Assembly: GCA_016208105.1 (NCBI GenBank)
Contig: JACQYS010000022.1
Location: 1 to 64,000 of the forward strand
DNA length: 64,000 nucleotides
Direction of reading: 5' to 3'
DNA from: Desulfovibrio sp.
GTDB lineage: Bacteria; Desulfobacterota; Desulfovibrionia; Desulfovibrionales; Desulfovibrionaceae
The notes under the pieces are model-generated. The model was given only the letters and a program-made list of their open reading frames with translations. It ran no database searches and had not been told where the DNA came from. Positions within the stretch are counted from its first letter, which is position 1, and the number at the start of each line of letters is the position of its first letter. A program made the position numbers and the translations under genes. Shown here piece after piece: positions 8,249 through 16,768 of the stretch.

Positions 8249-9097
8249 ATGAGCGACGCCACGGGCATCTTGTGGGTGGTGGCCACTCCACTGGGCAACC
8301 CCGGGGACCTTTCCCCCAGGGCCCGAGACGTCCTTGCCAGCTCCGGCATGGTCCTGTGCGAGGATACACGGCGCGCCGCCAGGCTTTTTTCCCAGCAAGG
8401 CCTTGCCCCCGGCAGATTCCTGTCCCTGTACGACCATAACGAGCAGGGGCGTATCCCCCAGGTGCTCGAGCATTTGGGCCAAGGCGGCGAGGCGGCGCTC
8501 ATATCCGACGCGGGCACTCCCGTTCTTTCCGACCCCGGCTATCTTCTCATCCGGGCCTGCCGCGAGGCGGGGCATCAGGTGCGGCCCGTGCCTGGGCCAT
8601 CGGCGATCATGGCCGCCCTGTCCGCTTCCGGCCTTGCCCCCCAACCGTTCGTCTTCCTGGGGTTTCTTCCGCGTAAATCCGGTGATATCCGCCAGGTGTT
8701 CTCGCGCTTCGCTTTGGCGGGCTGCACCCTGGTTTTTTTCGAACGAAAGGACCGGCTCGGCAAATCCCTCGCTGTTGCCCTGGACGTGCTGGGAGACAGG
8801 GAATGCACCGTCGCCCGCGAACTGACCAAGACCCACGAAGAGTTCATCCCGGGACGGCTTTCGGATTTCGCGGGCAGCGAGATGGAACTCCTGGGTGAGA
8901 TAACCGTGGTTGTGGGGCCCTCGTTTGAAAAATCTGTATCCGGCCACGACGACGTGTCCCAGATGCTCGCCCAGGAACTGGCCGCGGGCGGCAAACCCAA
9001 GGATGTGGCCCGCAGGGCGGCGGCCAAGCTGAGCGGTGTTTCGGTCAAGGAACTCTACGACTTGATTCTCAAGGGGCAGGGAGGGGGCCATGGCTGA
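8249..9097 (+). CDS. rsmI: 16S rRNA (cytidine1402-2'-O)-methyltransferase RsmI
   Basis: A 282-residue tetrapyrrole-methylase-fold enzyme that 2'-O-methylates C1402 in the decoding centre. GILWVVATPLGNPGDLS, CEDTR, LISDAGTPVLSDPG and PGPSAIMAALSASGL are the classic RsmI motifs. ATG 8249 follows AGGG and matches the family start; an in-frame start at 8198 adds unlike residues. The stop overlaps the following kinase start by eight bases. Confidence 0.95.
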   Translation: MSDATGILWVVATPLGNPGDLSPRARDVLASSGMVLCEDTRRAARLFSQQGLAPGRFLSLYDHNEQGRIPQVLEHLGQGGEAALISDAGTPVLSDPGYLLIRACREAGHQVRPVPGPSAIMAALSASGLAPQPFVFLGFLPRKSGDIRQVFSRFALAGCTLVFFERKDRLGKSLAVALDVLGDRECTVARELTKTHEEFIPGRLSDFAGSEMELLGEITVVVGPSFEKSVSGHDDVSQMLAQELAAGGKPKDVARRAAAKLSGVSVKELYDLILKGQGGGHG

Positions 9098-10589
9098 TCA
9101 ACTTCCCGAGGGGTATTGCCTCTGGGAGATGGAAGACACGCAGTTCCGGGTGGGGCTCATGGGCACCGGGCCGGGCTTTCTCTCCATTTTGGATATCATC
9201 CACAATCCGGCCATAGGGGACTTCCTCCCTCCCATGGCCCTGGTGGCGGTTTGCGAACCCGGCCCGGAAAGGGAAAAGCTTAAGGACCCCAGGGTGGCCG
9301 GCATGCCGGTCTACGGCAGCTACCTGGAGATGCTCGCCGCCCATCCCGAGATCAATCTGCTCATCGAACTGGCCGGAAAGCGTTACAAAATAAAGCAGAT
9401 AGTCGCATCGCTTCCGGACCAGGTCAGCTTTATCGACCACACCGCCTCCTTTTTCCTGTGCGCCCTCAATAAATTCGCCACCATCACCGCCCGCTGCCAG
9501 GTGAACCTGGACAACCAGAGGGTGCTCCTGCAGGCCATCATCGACGAGGTGCCTGAGGACATCCTGCTTTTGGACAAGTTCGGCAAAGTGGAGGATTGCA
9601 ACCGCAATGTGGCCCTGCGCTGGCAAAAGGGGAAGGACGACCTGGTGGGAAGACCATGCTGGGAAGTGCAGGCCATCCGGGACGACATGCCCTTTTGCCA
9701 TCCCGAAACCCGCGATTGTCCCTTTTACACCGCGCTTAGAACCGGGAACAAGGCCGAGTCCCTGGAAACCCGCGTCAGCAAGGAAGGGCGTCTGTTGTAT
9801 TTTCGGGAATACGCTTACCCCATTTTCAATGCTGACAGGAAAATCAGCCACGTCATGATCATGCGCCGCGACATCACGTCGCGCACCGAGAGCGAGAAAC
9901 GTGCCCAGCAGAGCGAGAAGATCGGAGTTGTCGAACGTTTGAGCGCCTACATGGCCCATGAAATCCGAAACCCCCTTTTCGCCATCGGAGGCTTCACCAA
10001 CTCCCTGCTCAAATCCCCGAACCTTACGGATCGCGAACGGGAAAAGGTCCGTATCATCCTGGAGGAAACCGCCAAGCTGGACACCATCCTCAAAGAGATG
10101 ATCGGCTTTTCGCGGCCTGGCTCGGAAAACCCCGGCGAGGTGGACGCCGTGGCGGTGGTGCGTGATGCCGTGGCGGTCATGGAGTCGGGTTTCATGCCCA
10201 AGGGCGTACGCATATCCATGGACATCGATAAGGAAATCCCAAAGATAGTGGCGCATGAGGAGACTCTGCGAAGAGCCCTGATACATCTTATAACCAACTC
10301 CGTGGAAGCCACGGAGGGCCTGGGGCTCGTGGAGGTGAGCGTGAAGATGGCTGCCCCCATGATTGCCCTGAGCGTGCGCGATACGGGCAAGGGGATGTCC
10401 AAAGAGGTGATGGAGAGAGCCTTCAGCCCATTTTCCACGACCAAGGGTAAAGGGTACGGCCTGGCGCTGGCCCTTATCCGCAAGGCAGTGGAGGATTGGG
10501 GAGGGCAGGTGGAGATCGCCAGCCGGGAAGGGCAGGGGACTCAGGTCACTTTGCGGCTTCCGCCTGCTCTGGCTGTTCCCGGAGCGTGA
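9090..10589 (+). CDS. Sensor histidine kinase with N-terminal Rossmann domain and PAS domain
   Basis: A 499-residue cytosolic kinase with no obvious membrane segment. Residues about 16-130 look like a dinucleotide-binding fold (GLMGTGPGFL, then VAVCEPG and PVYGSYLEMLAAHP), similar in outline to Gfo/Idh/MocA dehydrogenases. A PAS domain follows from about 147, with a Cys-containing segment (CHPETRDCPF). The HisKA phospho-acceptor is His290 in AHEIRNPL. The ATPase has N-box ITNSVEAT, DTGKGM and GKGYGLALAL. ATG 9090 follows GGAGGG and overlaps rsmI. No receiver is encoded next to it, but a free Hpt protein is. Sensing a nucleotide or sugar-nucleotide is an inference from the Rossmann part. Confidence 0.85.
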   Translation: MADQLPEGYCLWEMEDTQFRVGLMGTGPGFLSILDIIHNPAIGDFLPPMALVAVCEPGPEREKLKDPRVAGMPVYGSYLEMLAAHPEINLLIELAGKRYKIKQIVASLPDQVSFIDHTASFFLCALNKFATITARCQVNLDNQRVLLQAIIDEVPEDILLLDKFGKVEDCNRNVALRWQKGKDDLVGRPCWEVQAIRDDMPFCHPETRDCPFYTALRTGNKAESLETRVSKEGRLLYFREYAYPIFNADRKISHVMIMRRDITSRTESEKRAQQSEKIGVVERLSAYMAHEIRNPLFAIGGFTNSLLKSPNLTDREREKVRIILEETAKLDTILKEMIGFSRPGSENPGEVDAVAVVRDAVAVMESGFMPKGVRISMDIDKEIPKIVAHEETLRRALIHLITNSVEATEGLGLVEVSVKMAAPMIALSVRDTGKGMSKEVMERAFSPFSTTKGKGYGLALALIRKAVEDWGGQVEIASREGQGTQVTLRLPPALAVPGA

Positions 10590-10631
10590 AACGCATTGCT
10601 TTTGCGCAGGGGAGTATGTACATGATTGATC

Positions 10632-10979
10632 ATGGAACAACTTCTCGTGGATTTGAATAAGCTTCTGGAACGTATGGAAGGGGACAGGGATCTTATCAAA
10701 GAGGTTTTTTCCATTTTCGTGGAGGAAGCCCCTGTCCGGCGGGTGAAGTTCGAAAAAGCCCTGATTACGGAAAACAGAGACGCTTTAGTCATGTTGGCGC
10801 ACGCTCTGAAGGGGGCCAGCGGCACCCTCCTGGCGGAACCCCTTCGCCAGGCTTGCTACGACCTCGAACATGCCGCCCGGGACAACGATGCGGACAAAGT
10901 CCGTGTTCTTGTCCCCCAGGTCCTCGGGCTGCTGGATAATACTTCAGAATATATGGTAAAATTGTTGCCGAGTGTTTAG
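10632..10979 (+). CDS. Stand-alone histidine phosphotransfer (Hpt) protein
   Basis: A 115-residue single-domain Hpt protein. The phospho-accepting histidine is in MLAHALKGASGTLLAEPL, the typical HxLKGxS motif. Helical segments on each side suit a four-helix bundle. ATG 10632 is the chosen start; TTG 10626 in the same frame has better spacing to AGGGGAG at 10609-10615. It lies 42 bases after the kinase gene, so the two probably form a phosphorelay with a receiver encoded elsewhere. Confidence 0.88.
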   Translation: MEQLLVDLNKLLERMEGDRDLIKEVFSIFVEEAPVRRVKFEKALITENRDALVMLAHALKGASGTLLAEPLRQACYDLEHAARDNDADKVRVLVPQVLGLLDNTSEYMVKLLPSV

Positions 10980-11009
10980 GTGCCGGTAAGCTCGGATCCG
11001 TCAAGGGAA

Positions 11010-11053
11010 ATTATCGTAACCGGTTCGTGCGCAATTTTCGTAACCGCCTCGTG
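11010..11053 (+). repeat. Tandem 20-bp direct repeats, candidate enhancer-binding sites
   Basis: 11010-11029 and 11034-11053 are direct repeats identical at 17 of 20 positions, sharing the core TCGTAACCG and the end TCGTG. They are 24 bases apart start to start and lie about 50-95 bases upstream of the -24 element at 11105, the usual position of upstream activator sites for sigma-54 promoters. Confidence 0.55.
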
Positions 11054-11104
11054 TTTTAAATTTCACAATCCCCCCTGGCTTGGCCTCCCAGACTCCTCGC
11101 CCCC

Positions 11105-11120
11105 TGGCATACCCTTTGCT
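11105..11120 (+). promoter_or_regulatory. Sigma-54 (RpoN) promoter of the glycan cluster
   Basis: TGGCAT at 11105-11110 and TTTGCT at 11115-11120 place the invariant GG and GC exactly ten bases apart, matching the -24/-12 consensus (TGGCAC-N5-TTGC). Transcription would start near 11131, about 100 bases before the first gene. Such promoters need an ATP-dependent enhancer-binding protein; none is encoded in the window. Confidence 0.65.
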
Positions 11121-11234
11121 TTCGGCTCCTCGCGCATGCAGATGCGCCAACCCCGGTAAACCGGCCGCGTCCGGCCCCGGGAGGCCAATTCCGCGATATC
11201 CCGGCGAAATAACGCCGGAAAGGGTGAGGATACC

Positions 11235-14012
11235 ATGTTCCAGTTGGAAGGCGGCGCTGCCGGTCAAAGCATCTTCGAACGTCCTCGCGTGCATGGACGC
11301 TTCCTGTTTCTTGGCGACAAGAAATTCTTCATCAAGGGCGTAACCTACGGTCCGTTCCCCGAGAACGAGAACGGGGAGCCCCTGCCCGAGCCCGAGCGCG
11401 TGGCTGAGGATTTCCGCCTGATGCGCTCCATCGGCGTGAACACCATCCGCGTGTACTACGTCCCGCCCAAGTGGTTCCTGGACACTGCGGCCCGCTGCGG
11501 CATCCACGTGATGGTAGGCATTCCCTGGCCCCAGCACCTGTGCTTTCTGGACCAGTGGGAAGTGAAGGAATCCATCAAGGACACCATGCGCCAGGCCGCC
11601 CGCGCCTGCGCCGGGCACCCGGCTCTTTTGGCCTACCTTATCGGCAACGAGATCCCCAGCCACATCGTGCGCTGGAGCGGAGCCAAGAAGGTGGAGAAGT
11701 TCTTGGCCAAGCTCGCTTCCATCGTGCGCCAGGAAGACCCTTCGGGCCTGGTGACCTACGCCAACTATCCGTCCACTGAATACCTGAAGCTGCCCTTCCT
11801 CGATTTTTTGTGCTTCAACGTGTACCTGCACGAGGAAAAGAGCTTCCGCGCCTACGTGAAGCGCCTGCAGAACGTGGCCTGTGACATCCCGCTGGTGCTC
11901 TCCGAGTTCGGCATGGACAGCCTGCGTCACGGCGAGGCCGCCCAGGCGGACTTCCTTGATTGGCAGGTGCGCGCCTCCTTCGAGGAAGGCGTGTCCGGCA
12001 CCATGGTCTTCGCCTGGACCGACGAGTGGTTCACCGGCGGCAACCTGATCGAGGACTGGAAGTTCGGCATCGTCGACGCCGATCGCAAACCCAAGGCCGC
12101 CTTCGAGGCCGTTGGCCGCGCCTACGCCAACCCGCTGCCCCCGCTGCCGGCCCATCAGCCCATGATCTCCGTGGTGGTCTGCGCCTACAACGCCGACTCC
12201 ACCATGGAAGGCTGCCTGGCCAGCTTCCAGCACGTGGAATACCCCAATTTTGAAGTGATCGTGGTGGACGACGGCTCCACGGACAAGACCGGCGAGATAA
12301 GCGACAAGTACGCCGCCAAGTTCCCCTTCATCCACGTGATCCACCAGCCCAACCTGGGCCTTAGCGCCGCCCGCAACGTGGGCATGTACGCGGCCAAGGG
12401 CGAGATCGTGGCCTATACCGACTCCGACTGCTACGTGGATCCCCACTGGCTGACCTACATGGCCTGGGCCTTCCAGGACAACCGCTTCGCGGCCATCGGC
12501 GGCCCCAACCTGCCCCCGCCCGAGGACAACCGCACCGCCGCCTGCGTGGCCGTGTCCCCTGGCGCGCCCACCCATGTGCTCATCACCGACGAGATCGCCG
12601 AGCACATCCCGGGCTGCAACATGGCCTACCGCAAGGAACACCTCCTGGCCACCGGCGGCTTCGATGCCACCTACCGCGCCGCGGGCGACGACGTGGACCT
12701 CTGCTGGAGGCTCATGGACATGGGCCACACCATCGGCTTCCATGCTGGCATGATGGTCTGGCACCACCGCCGCAACACCGTGAAGGCCTATTTGAAGCAG
12801 CAGAAGGGCTACGGCCGCGCCGAAGCGCTGCTGATGCCCAAGCATCCCCAGCGCTTCAACGTGCTGGGCAACTCCCGCTGGGCCGGCCGCATCTACGGCG
12901 ACATCTCCGGAGCGCTTCTCTCCACCCGCCCGGTGATCTACCACGGCGTGTTCGGTTCCGGCCTGTTCCAGACCCTGTACGAGCCCAAGGGCAGCCTGAC
13001 CGCCTATCTGCCGCTAAGCTTCGAGTGGATGCTGGCCGCATTCGCGGCCCTGGGCGCTGGCTTCGCCTTCGCGCCCCTGTTCGCCGTGGGCGCGGTCATG
13101 ATGCTCACCACATTCACCTTCGTGGGCTACCGCGCCGCCCAGGCCAAGCTGCCCAAGGGGCACGACAACTTCCTCTCAAGGCTGATCATCGCCCTGTTGA
13201 CCCTGGCCCAGCCCTGGATTCGCGGCAAGGCCCGCTACCAGACGCTCATGGACCTGCGCCGCGCCAGCCGCAAGGGCTTGGGACGCCGGAGCATGGCTGT
13301 TCTGGGGCTGCCCGAAGAGGCTAACCTGCCCAAGTACACCATCTGGCAGAAGGTGAAGGACACCGCGTCCATCTTCCGCCGCGGTCTCAAGTTCCACCGC
13401 TTCTTCTGGAACAACGCCTCGCTCGAGCGCGAGGACGTGCTGGACCACATCCTGCGCGTGCTGCGCACCTTGAACGTCGGCCATTCCACCGACTCGGGCT
13501 ATGCCGCGTCCAACTCCACCCCGTGGGACCTGCTCGTGCAGCCCGGGATCATGACCGCCATGAAGCTTCGCGCCACCGTGGAACACCACGGCGGGGAAAA
13601 GCGCTTCGTGCGCCTGGCCGGGTCCATCGCCCCCACAGGCTTCGCCTACGCCCTGACCGGAATCTGCCTTGTGGCCGGACTTGGCTGCCTGGCCTTCAAG
13701 GCCATGATCCCGGCGGCGGTCTGCGGCGGCCTGGCCCTGATCTCCATGCTCTGGACCGCCAAGGGCATGTCCAGCGCGGCGTCCATGGTCACCAAGCTCT
13801 CCCAGCATCTGATGACCTGCAAGCGCGGCTGCTCGCTCAGCGAACCAGAAAGCCCCAAGAAGGCCGAAGCCGCAGCTCAGGTTGACCCCAAGGATGAAGC
13901 CGTGGCCGTGAAGGAACTGGTGGTTGCCGAGACCCTTACCGTGGAAGAAACCGCCATGGAGCGCGAGGAGGGCAAAACCTCCAGAGTGAGCCTGGAAGCT
14001 CCGCTTCAGTAG
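11235..14012 (+). CDS. Glycoside hydrolase-glycosyltransferase family 2 fusion, membrane protein
   Basis: A 925-residue protein. Residues about 15-300 form a TIM-barrel hydrolase domain related to GH2/GH5-type barrels: LIGNEIP gives the acid/base Glu139 and LVLSEFG the nucleophile Glu224, so it looks intact. Residues about 310-540 are a GT2 domain with VVVCAYNADST, DDGS (345-348), DSD (396-398) and GDDVDL (484-489). QQKGYGR stands where processive enzymes have QxxRW. Two or three membrane helices follow (about 595-670), then a soluble segment and two more helices near 795-845. No signal peptide precedes the barrel, so its side of the membrane is unclear. AGGGTGAGGA precedes ATG 11235. It resembles in plan the GH17-GT2 beta-glucan synthases of rhizobia. 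Confidence 0.8.
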   Translation: MFQLEGGAAGQSIFERPRVHGRFLFLGDKKFFIKGVTYGPFPENENGEPLPEPERVAEDFRLMRSIGVNTIRVYYVPPKWFLDTAARCGIHVMVGIPWPQHLCFLDQWEVKESIKDTMRQAARACAGHPALLAYLIGNEIPSHIVRWSGAKKVEKFLAKLASIVRQEDPSGLVTYANYPSTEYLKLPFLDFLCFNVYLHEEKSFRAYVKRLQNVACDIPLVLSEFGMDSLRHGEAAQADFLDWQVRASFEEGVSGTMVFAWTDEWFTGGNLIEDWKFGIVDADRKPKAAFEAVGRAYANPLPPLPAHQPMISVVVCAYNADSTMEGCLASFQHVEYPNFEVIVVDDGSTDKTGEISDKYAAKFPFIHVIHQPNLGLSAARNVGMYAAKGEIVAYTDSDCYVDPHWLTYMAWAFQDNRFAAIGGPNLPPPEDNRTAACVAVSPGAPTHVLITDEIAEHIPGCNMAYRKEHLLATGGFDATYRAAGDDVDLCWRLMDMGHTIGFHAGMMVWHHRRNTVKAYLKQQKGYGRAEALLMPKHPQRFNVLGNSRWAGRIYGDISGALLSTRPVIYHGVFGSGLFQTLYEPKGSLTAYLPLSFEWMLAAFAALGAGFAFAPLFAVGAVMMLTTFTFVGYRAAQAKLPKGHDNFLSRLIIALLTLAQPWIRGKARYQTLMDLRRASRKGLGRRSMAVLGLPEEANLPKYTIWQKVKDTASIFRRGLKFHRFFWNNASLEREDVLDHILRVLRTLNVGHSTDSGYAASNSTPWDLLVQPGIMTAMKLRATVEHHGGEKRFVRLAGSIAPTGFAYALTGICLVAGLGCLAFKAMIPAAVCGGLALISMLWTAKGMSSAASMVTKLSQHLMTCKRGCSLSEPESPKKAEAAAQVDPKDEAVAVKELVVAETLTVEETAMEREEGKTSRVSLEAPLQ

Positions 14013-14048
14013 ATGACATCATAAACGCACTCGCGTATGACCCTGCCC

Positions 14049-14078
14049 GGGCCGAAGAGGTATGTGCCTCTTCGGCCC
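14049..14078 (+). promoter_or_regulatory. Perfect 12-bp intercistronic hairpin
   Basis: GGGCCGAAGAGG at 14049-14060 pairs with CCTCTTCGGCCC at 14067-14078 around a six-base loop. No U-run follows. The loop contains an ATG (14062) in frame with the next gene, which argues against that codon as the start. Confidence 0.55.
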
Positions 14079-14112
14079 GAACGCGGTCGAACACCTTCAT
14101 CCCCATACGAAC

Positions 14113-15927
14113 ATGGCCGTTTTCCTGAAATTGCTTGGATACCTGCGGCCCTACATGGCGCTGTTCCTGTTCTGCCTGGCCCTGGTGGGCGTGCAGAGCG
14201 CTCTGGAGCTGCTTAAGCCGTGGCCGCTCAAACTTGCCGTGGACCAGGTCATCGCGCACCAGCCACTGCAGTTCTGGGGCTTCACGATCTCCACGGACGC
14301 CGTGTCCTCCGCGGTGCAGCTGGCCATAGTGGCGGGCTCTCTGGTGGCCATCCACTTCCTTACCGGCTTCGTGCAGCTGACCAACAACTACCTGACCATC
14401 AAGATGGGCCAGGACATGGTCCAGGATTTCCGCTGCGAGCTCTTCGACCATCTGCAGCGCCAGTCCCTCTTGTTCCACCAGACCCGCCCCACCGGCGACC
14501 TGCTCTACAGGCTCATGGGCGACACCTACTCGGTGCAGACGCTTCTCATGAACGGGGTGTTCACCACCCTGACCAGCGTGGTTCTCTTGGCCGGTATGTT
14601 CGTGGTGCTCCTTGGAATCGACTGGGAGCTCACGCTCTACGCCATGGCCGTGGTGCCGCTTCTTATCCTGGCCATTTCGGCCGTCACCAAGAAGATCGGC
14701 AACCTGACCTACGAAACCCACATGAAGGAATCGCAGGTCTATTCCACGGTGGAGAACATCTTCAACTCCATCTCCCTGGTGCAGGCCTTTGCCCGCGAGG
14801 ACGAGGAACGCAAACGCTTCGTGTCCGAGAGCCAGCACAGCTTCGACAGGAAACTCTCGCTCTATTCGCTCCAGACCGCCTACGGCTGGGTGGTGGGGGC
14901 TATCACCGCCGCCGGAACCGCCTACGTGCTCTACGTTGGCGCGCTGCACGTGCTGGAAGGCGACCTGACCACGGGCGAGCTTCTTATCTTCCTGGGATAT
15001 CTGGCCTCGCTGTACACTCCCCTGAACAACATCGCCAACACCATGGGCGCGATCCGGGGCTCCTTGGCCCAGGCCAGGCGCGTCCTGGACGTCCTGGCCG
15101 AGGACAAGTCCGTGCCTGAGGCGCCGGACGCCAAGCCCCTGGCCATTGCCAAGGGGGCCGTGTCCTTTGAGGGCGTGACGTTCGGCTACGACCCCGAGCG
15201 TCCGGTGCTCAACAACGTCACGTTCTCCTGCCCCGGCGGCTCCACCGTTGCCGTGGTTGGGCAGACCGGCGCGGGCAAGACCTCGCTCATAAGCCTTCTC
15301 TTGCGTTTCTACGATCCGCAGAAGGGCTCCATCACCATCGACGGCCAGGACCTGAAGACCGTTCAGCTCAAAAGCCTGCGCCAGCAGGTGGCCATAGTGC
15401 TTCAGGATACGCACCTCTTCCCCATGAGCGTGCACGACAACATCTCCTACGGCAAAAAGACCGCCACCCGCGAGGAAGTGATCCAGGCGGCCAAAATGGC
15501 CAATGCCGACGAGTTCATCACGGCCATGCCCGAAGGCTACGATACCAAGCTTGACGAGCGCGGCTCCAACCTGTCCGGCGGGCAGCGCCAGCGCCTGGCC
15601 ATTGCCAGGGCTCTTCTCAAGAACGCGCCGCTGCTCATTCTGGACGAACCCACCTCCGCTCTGGATGCCGGGACCGAGGCGCTCATCATGGAGAGCCTGG
15701 ACCGGCTCATGCAGAACCGGACCACCTTTGTCATCGCGCACCGCCTGTCCATGATGCGCCGGGCCGACCTGATCCTGGTGGTCAAGGACAAAACCATCCA
15801 GGAGATGGGCACCTTCCAGGAACTTCTGGACCGGGGAGGCGAATTCGCCAGGCTGCACTCGCTCCAGTTCGCACCGCTCAAGGAACGTGGGAAAAAGCCC
15901 TTGGTGCCCACCGAGGAAGCTCCGTAA
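14113..15927 (+). CDS. ABC exporter, fused membrane and ATPase domains (MsbA/NdvA type)
   Basis: A 604-residue half-transporter expected to work as a homodimer. The N-terminal half has six membrane helices. The nucleotide-binding domain has Walker A GQTGAGKTS (383-391), signature LSGGQ (487-491) and Walker B LLILDEP (507-513). The family exports lipid-linked or oligomeric substrates, including MsbA with lipid A and NdvA with cyclic glucan. Its place directly after a GH-GT2 fusion and before sugar genes suggests glycan export. ATG 14113 is preferred because the alternative ATG 14062 lies in a hairpin loop; its own SD is weak. Confidence 0.9.
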   Translation: MAVFLKLLGYLRPYMALFLFCLALVGVQSALELLKPWPLKLAVDQVIAHQPLQFWGFTISTDAVSSAVQLAIVAGSLVAIHFLTGFVQLTNNYLTIKMGQDMVQDFRCELFDHLQRQSLLFHQTRPTGDLLYRLMGDTYSVQTLLMNGVFTTLTSVVLLAGMFVVLLGIDWELTLYAMAVVPLLILAISAVTKKIGNLTYETHMKESQVYSTVENIFNSISLVQAFAREDEERKRFVSESQHSFDRKLSLYSLQTAYGWVVGAITAAGTAYVLYVGALHVLEGDLTTGELLIFLGYLASLYTPLNNIANTMGAIRGSLAQARRVLDVLAEDKSVPEAPDAKPLAIAKGAVSFEGVTFGYDPERPVLNNVTFSCPGGSTVAVVGQTGAGKTSLISLLLRFYDPQKGSITIDGQDLKTVQLKSLRQQVAIVLQDTHLFPMSVHDNISYGKKTATREEVIQAAKMANADEFITAMPEGYDTKLDERGSNLSGGQRQRLAIARALLKNAPLLILDEPTSALDAGTEALIMESLDRLMQNRTTFVIAHRLSMMRRADLILVVKDKTIQEMGTFQELLDRGGEFARLHSLQFAPLKERGKKPLVPTEEAP

Positions 15928-16019
15928 CCCAGCCGTGGTGAACACCCTCCACACTCTGGAATACTCCGGTTCTGATGCCGGTGGCCTGCGGGGATGCGAG
16001 GCGAGATCCTTCCCGTATT

Positions 16020-16039
16020 CGTCTGCCAGCAGGCAGACG
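16020..16039 (+). promoter_or_regulatory. Short perfect hairpin before the lipoprotein gene
   Basis: CGTCTGCC at 16020-16027 pairs with GGCAGACG at 16032-16039 around the tetraloop AGCA. No U-run follows. It lies between the exporter gene and the SD of the next gene. Confidence 0.4.
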
Positions 16040-16064
16040 GCCCGCCTGCAACCAGGGGAGCGCC

Positions 16065-16763
16065 ATGAACCACTCCATTAGCCATACCTCGATCAGCAGG
16101 ACTCTGCCGCGCGGTTGGAACTCTCCAACCGGCATGGGTGGCTTTGCTGCCAGGACAGGGTTGGTTCTGCTTCTTGCCTGCTTGTCGGCAGTGCTTACCG
16201 GCTGCGGAACGGCGGGCGGGGCCAAGTACACCATGCACCTGGACGCCTATGCCGAGCATGTTCCCTACGAAAAACGCTTCGTGGTGCTCCAGGGCATCAT
16301 GGAGGTCAAACCGAAGGAAACTGAGCAGTTCAACAGTGCGGCCGAAGTACTGGCCAAGGCCCTGGAAGCCAAGGGCTACGTCCGTGCCGCCGGGCTCGAT
16401 CAGGCCGACCTGGGCATCTATCTGGCCTACCGCGTGGTGGAAGACAGCCGCGCCCCCTTCGACAACTTCCGCCCCAGAACGCCCGGCATAGCCCCGCAGC
16501 AACTGTTCCTTTCGGAGTACACCCGGGAAGTGCTGGTGGAGGCGGTGGACATGGCCCGCTACAAGGCGGGAGGCTCCAAGAGCACGGTGTGGACTATCCG
16601 GGTAGCCAGCAAAGGGCCCACCAGCGACATGGGAAAGGCCATGCCCTACATCGCCGCTGCAGTGGCCCAGTATATGGGTACAAGCTCAGAATTGTATCTG
16701 GAAGTGGACTCCGACTTCAACATTAAGCCATTCAAGCCAGCCAAGCCCCACCGGAGGCCGTAA
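16065..16763 (+). CDS. Predicted lipoprotein, DUF4136-like
   Basis: A 232-residue protein. A hydrophobic segment LVLLLACLSAVLTGC ends in a lipobox with Cys47 as the lipid anchor. A second ATG at 16134 would give a more usual 24-residue signal peptide; ATG 16065 is kept because AGGGGAG lies just upstream. The mature part has an AEVLAKALEAKGY segment followed by ADLGIYLAYRV, recalling DUF4136 lipoproteins, whose role is unknown. It ends five bases before the next gene, so co-transcription is likely. A periplasmic or outer-membrane accessory role in glycan export is inferred from position only. Confidence 0.7.
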   Translation: MNHSISHTSISRTLPRGWNSPTGMGGFAARTGLVLLLACLSAVLTGCGTAGGAKYTMHLDAYAEHVPYEKRFVVLQGIMEVKPKETEQFNSAAEVLAKALEAKGYVRAAGLDQADLGIYLAYRVVEDSRAPFDNFRPRTPGIAPQQLFLSEYTREVLVEAVDMARYKAGGSKSTVWTIRVASKGPTSDMGKAMPYIAAAVAQYMGTSSELYLEVDSDFNIKPFKPAKPHRRP

Positions 16764-16768
16764 GCACA

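Noticed and set aside
14062-14112. Upstream in-frame ATG for the ABC exporter at 14062.
   Set aside because: It lies in the loop of a perfect 12-bp hairpin, its SD spacing is too short, and the added residues do not look like an exporter start.
11001-15954. Very long open frames on the minus strand across the glycan cluster (647 and 672 codons), and similar ones at 18101-19627 and elsewhere.
   Set aside because: They are opposite real genes with clear motifs and have low-complexity His/Gly/Val/Arg-rich translations, as expected from GC-rich codon third positions.
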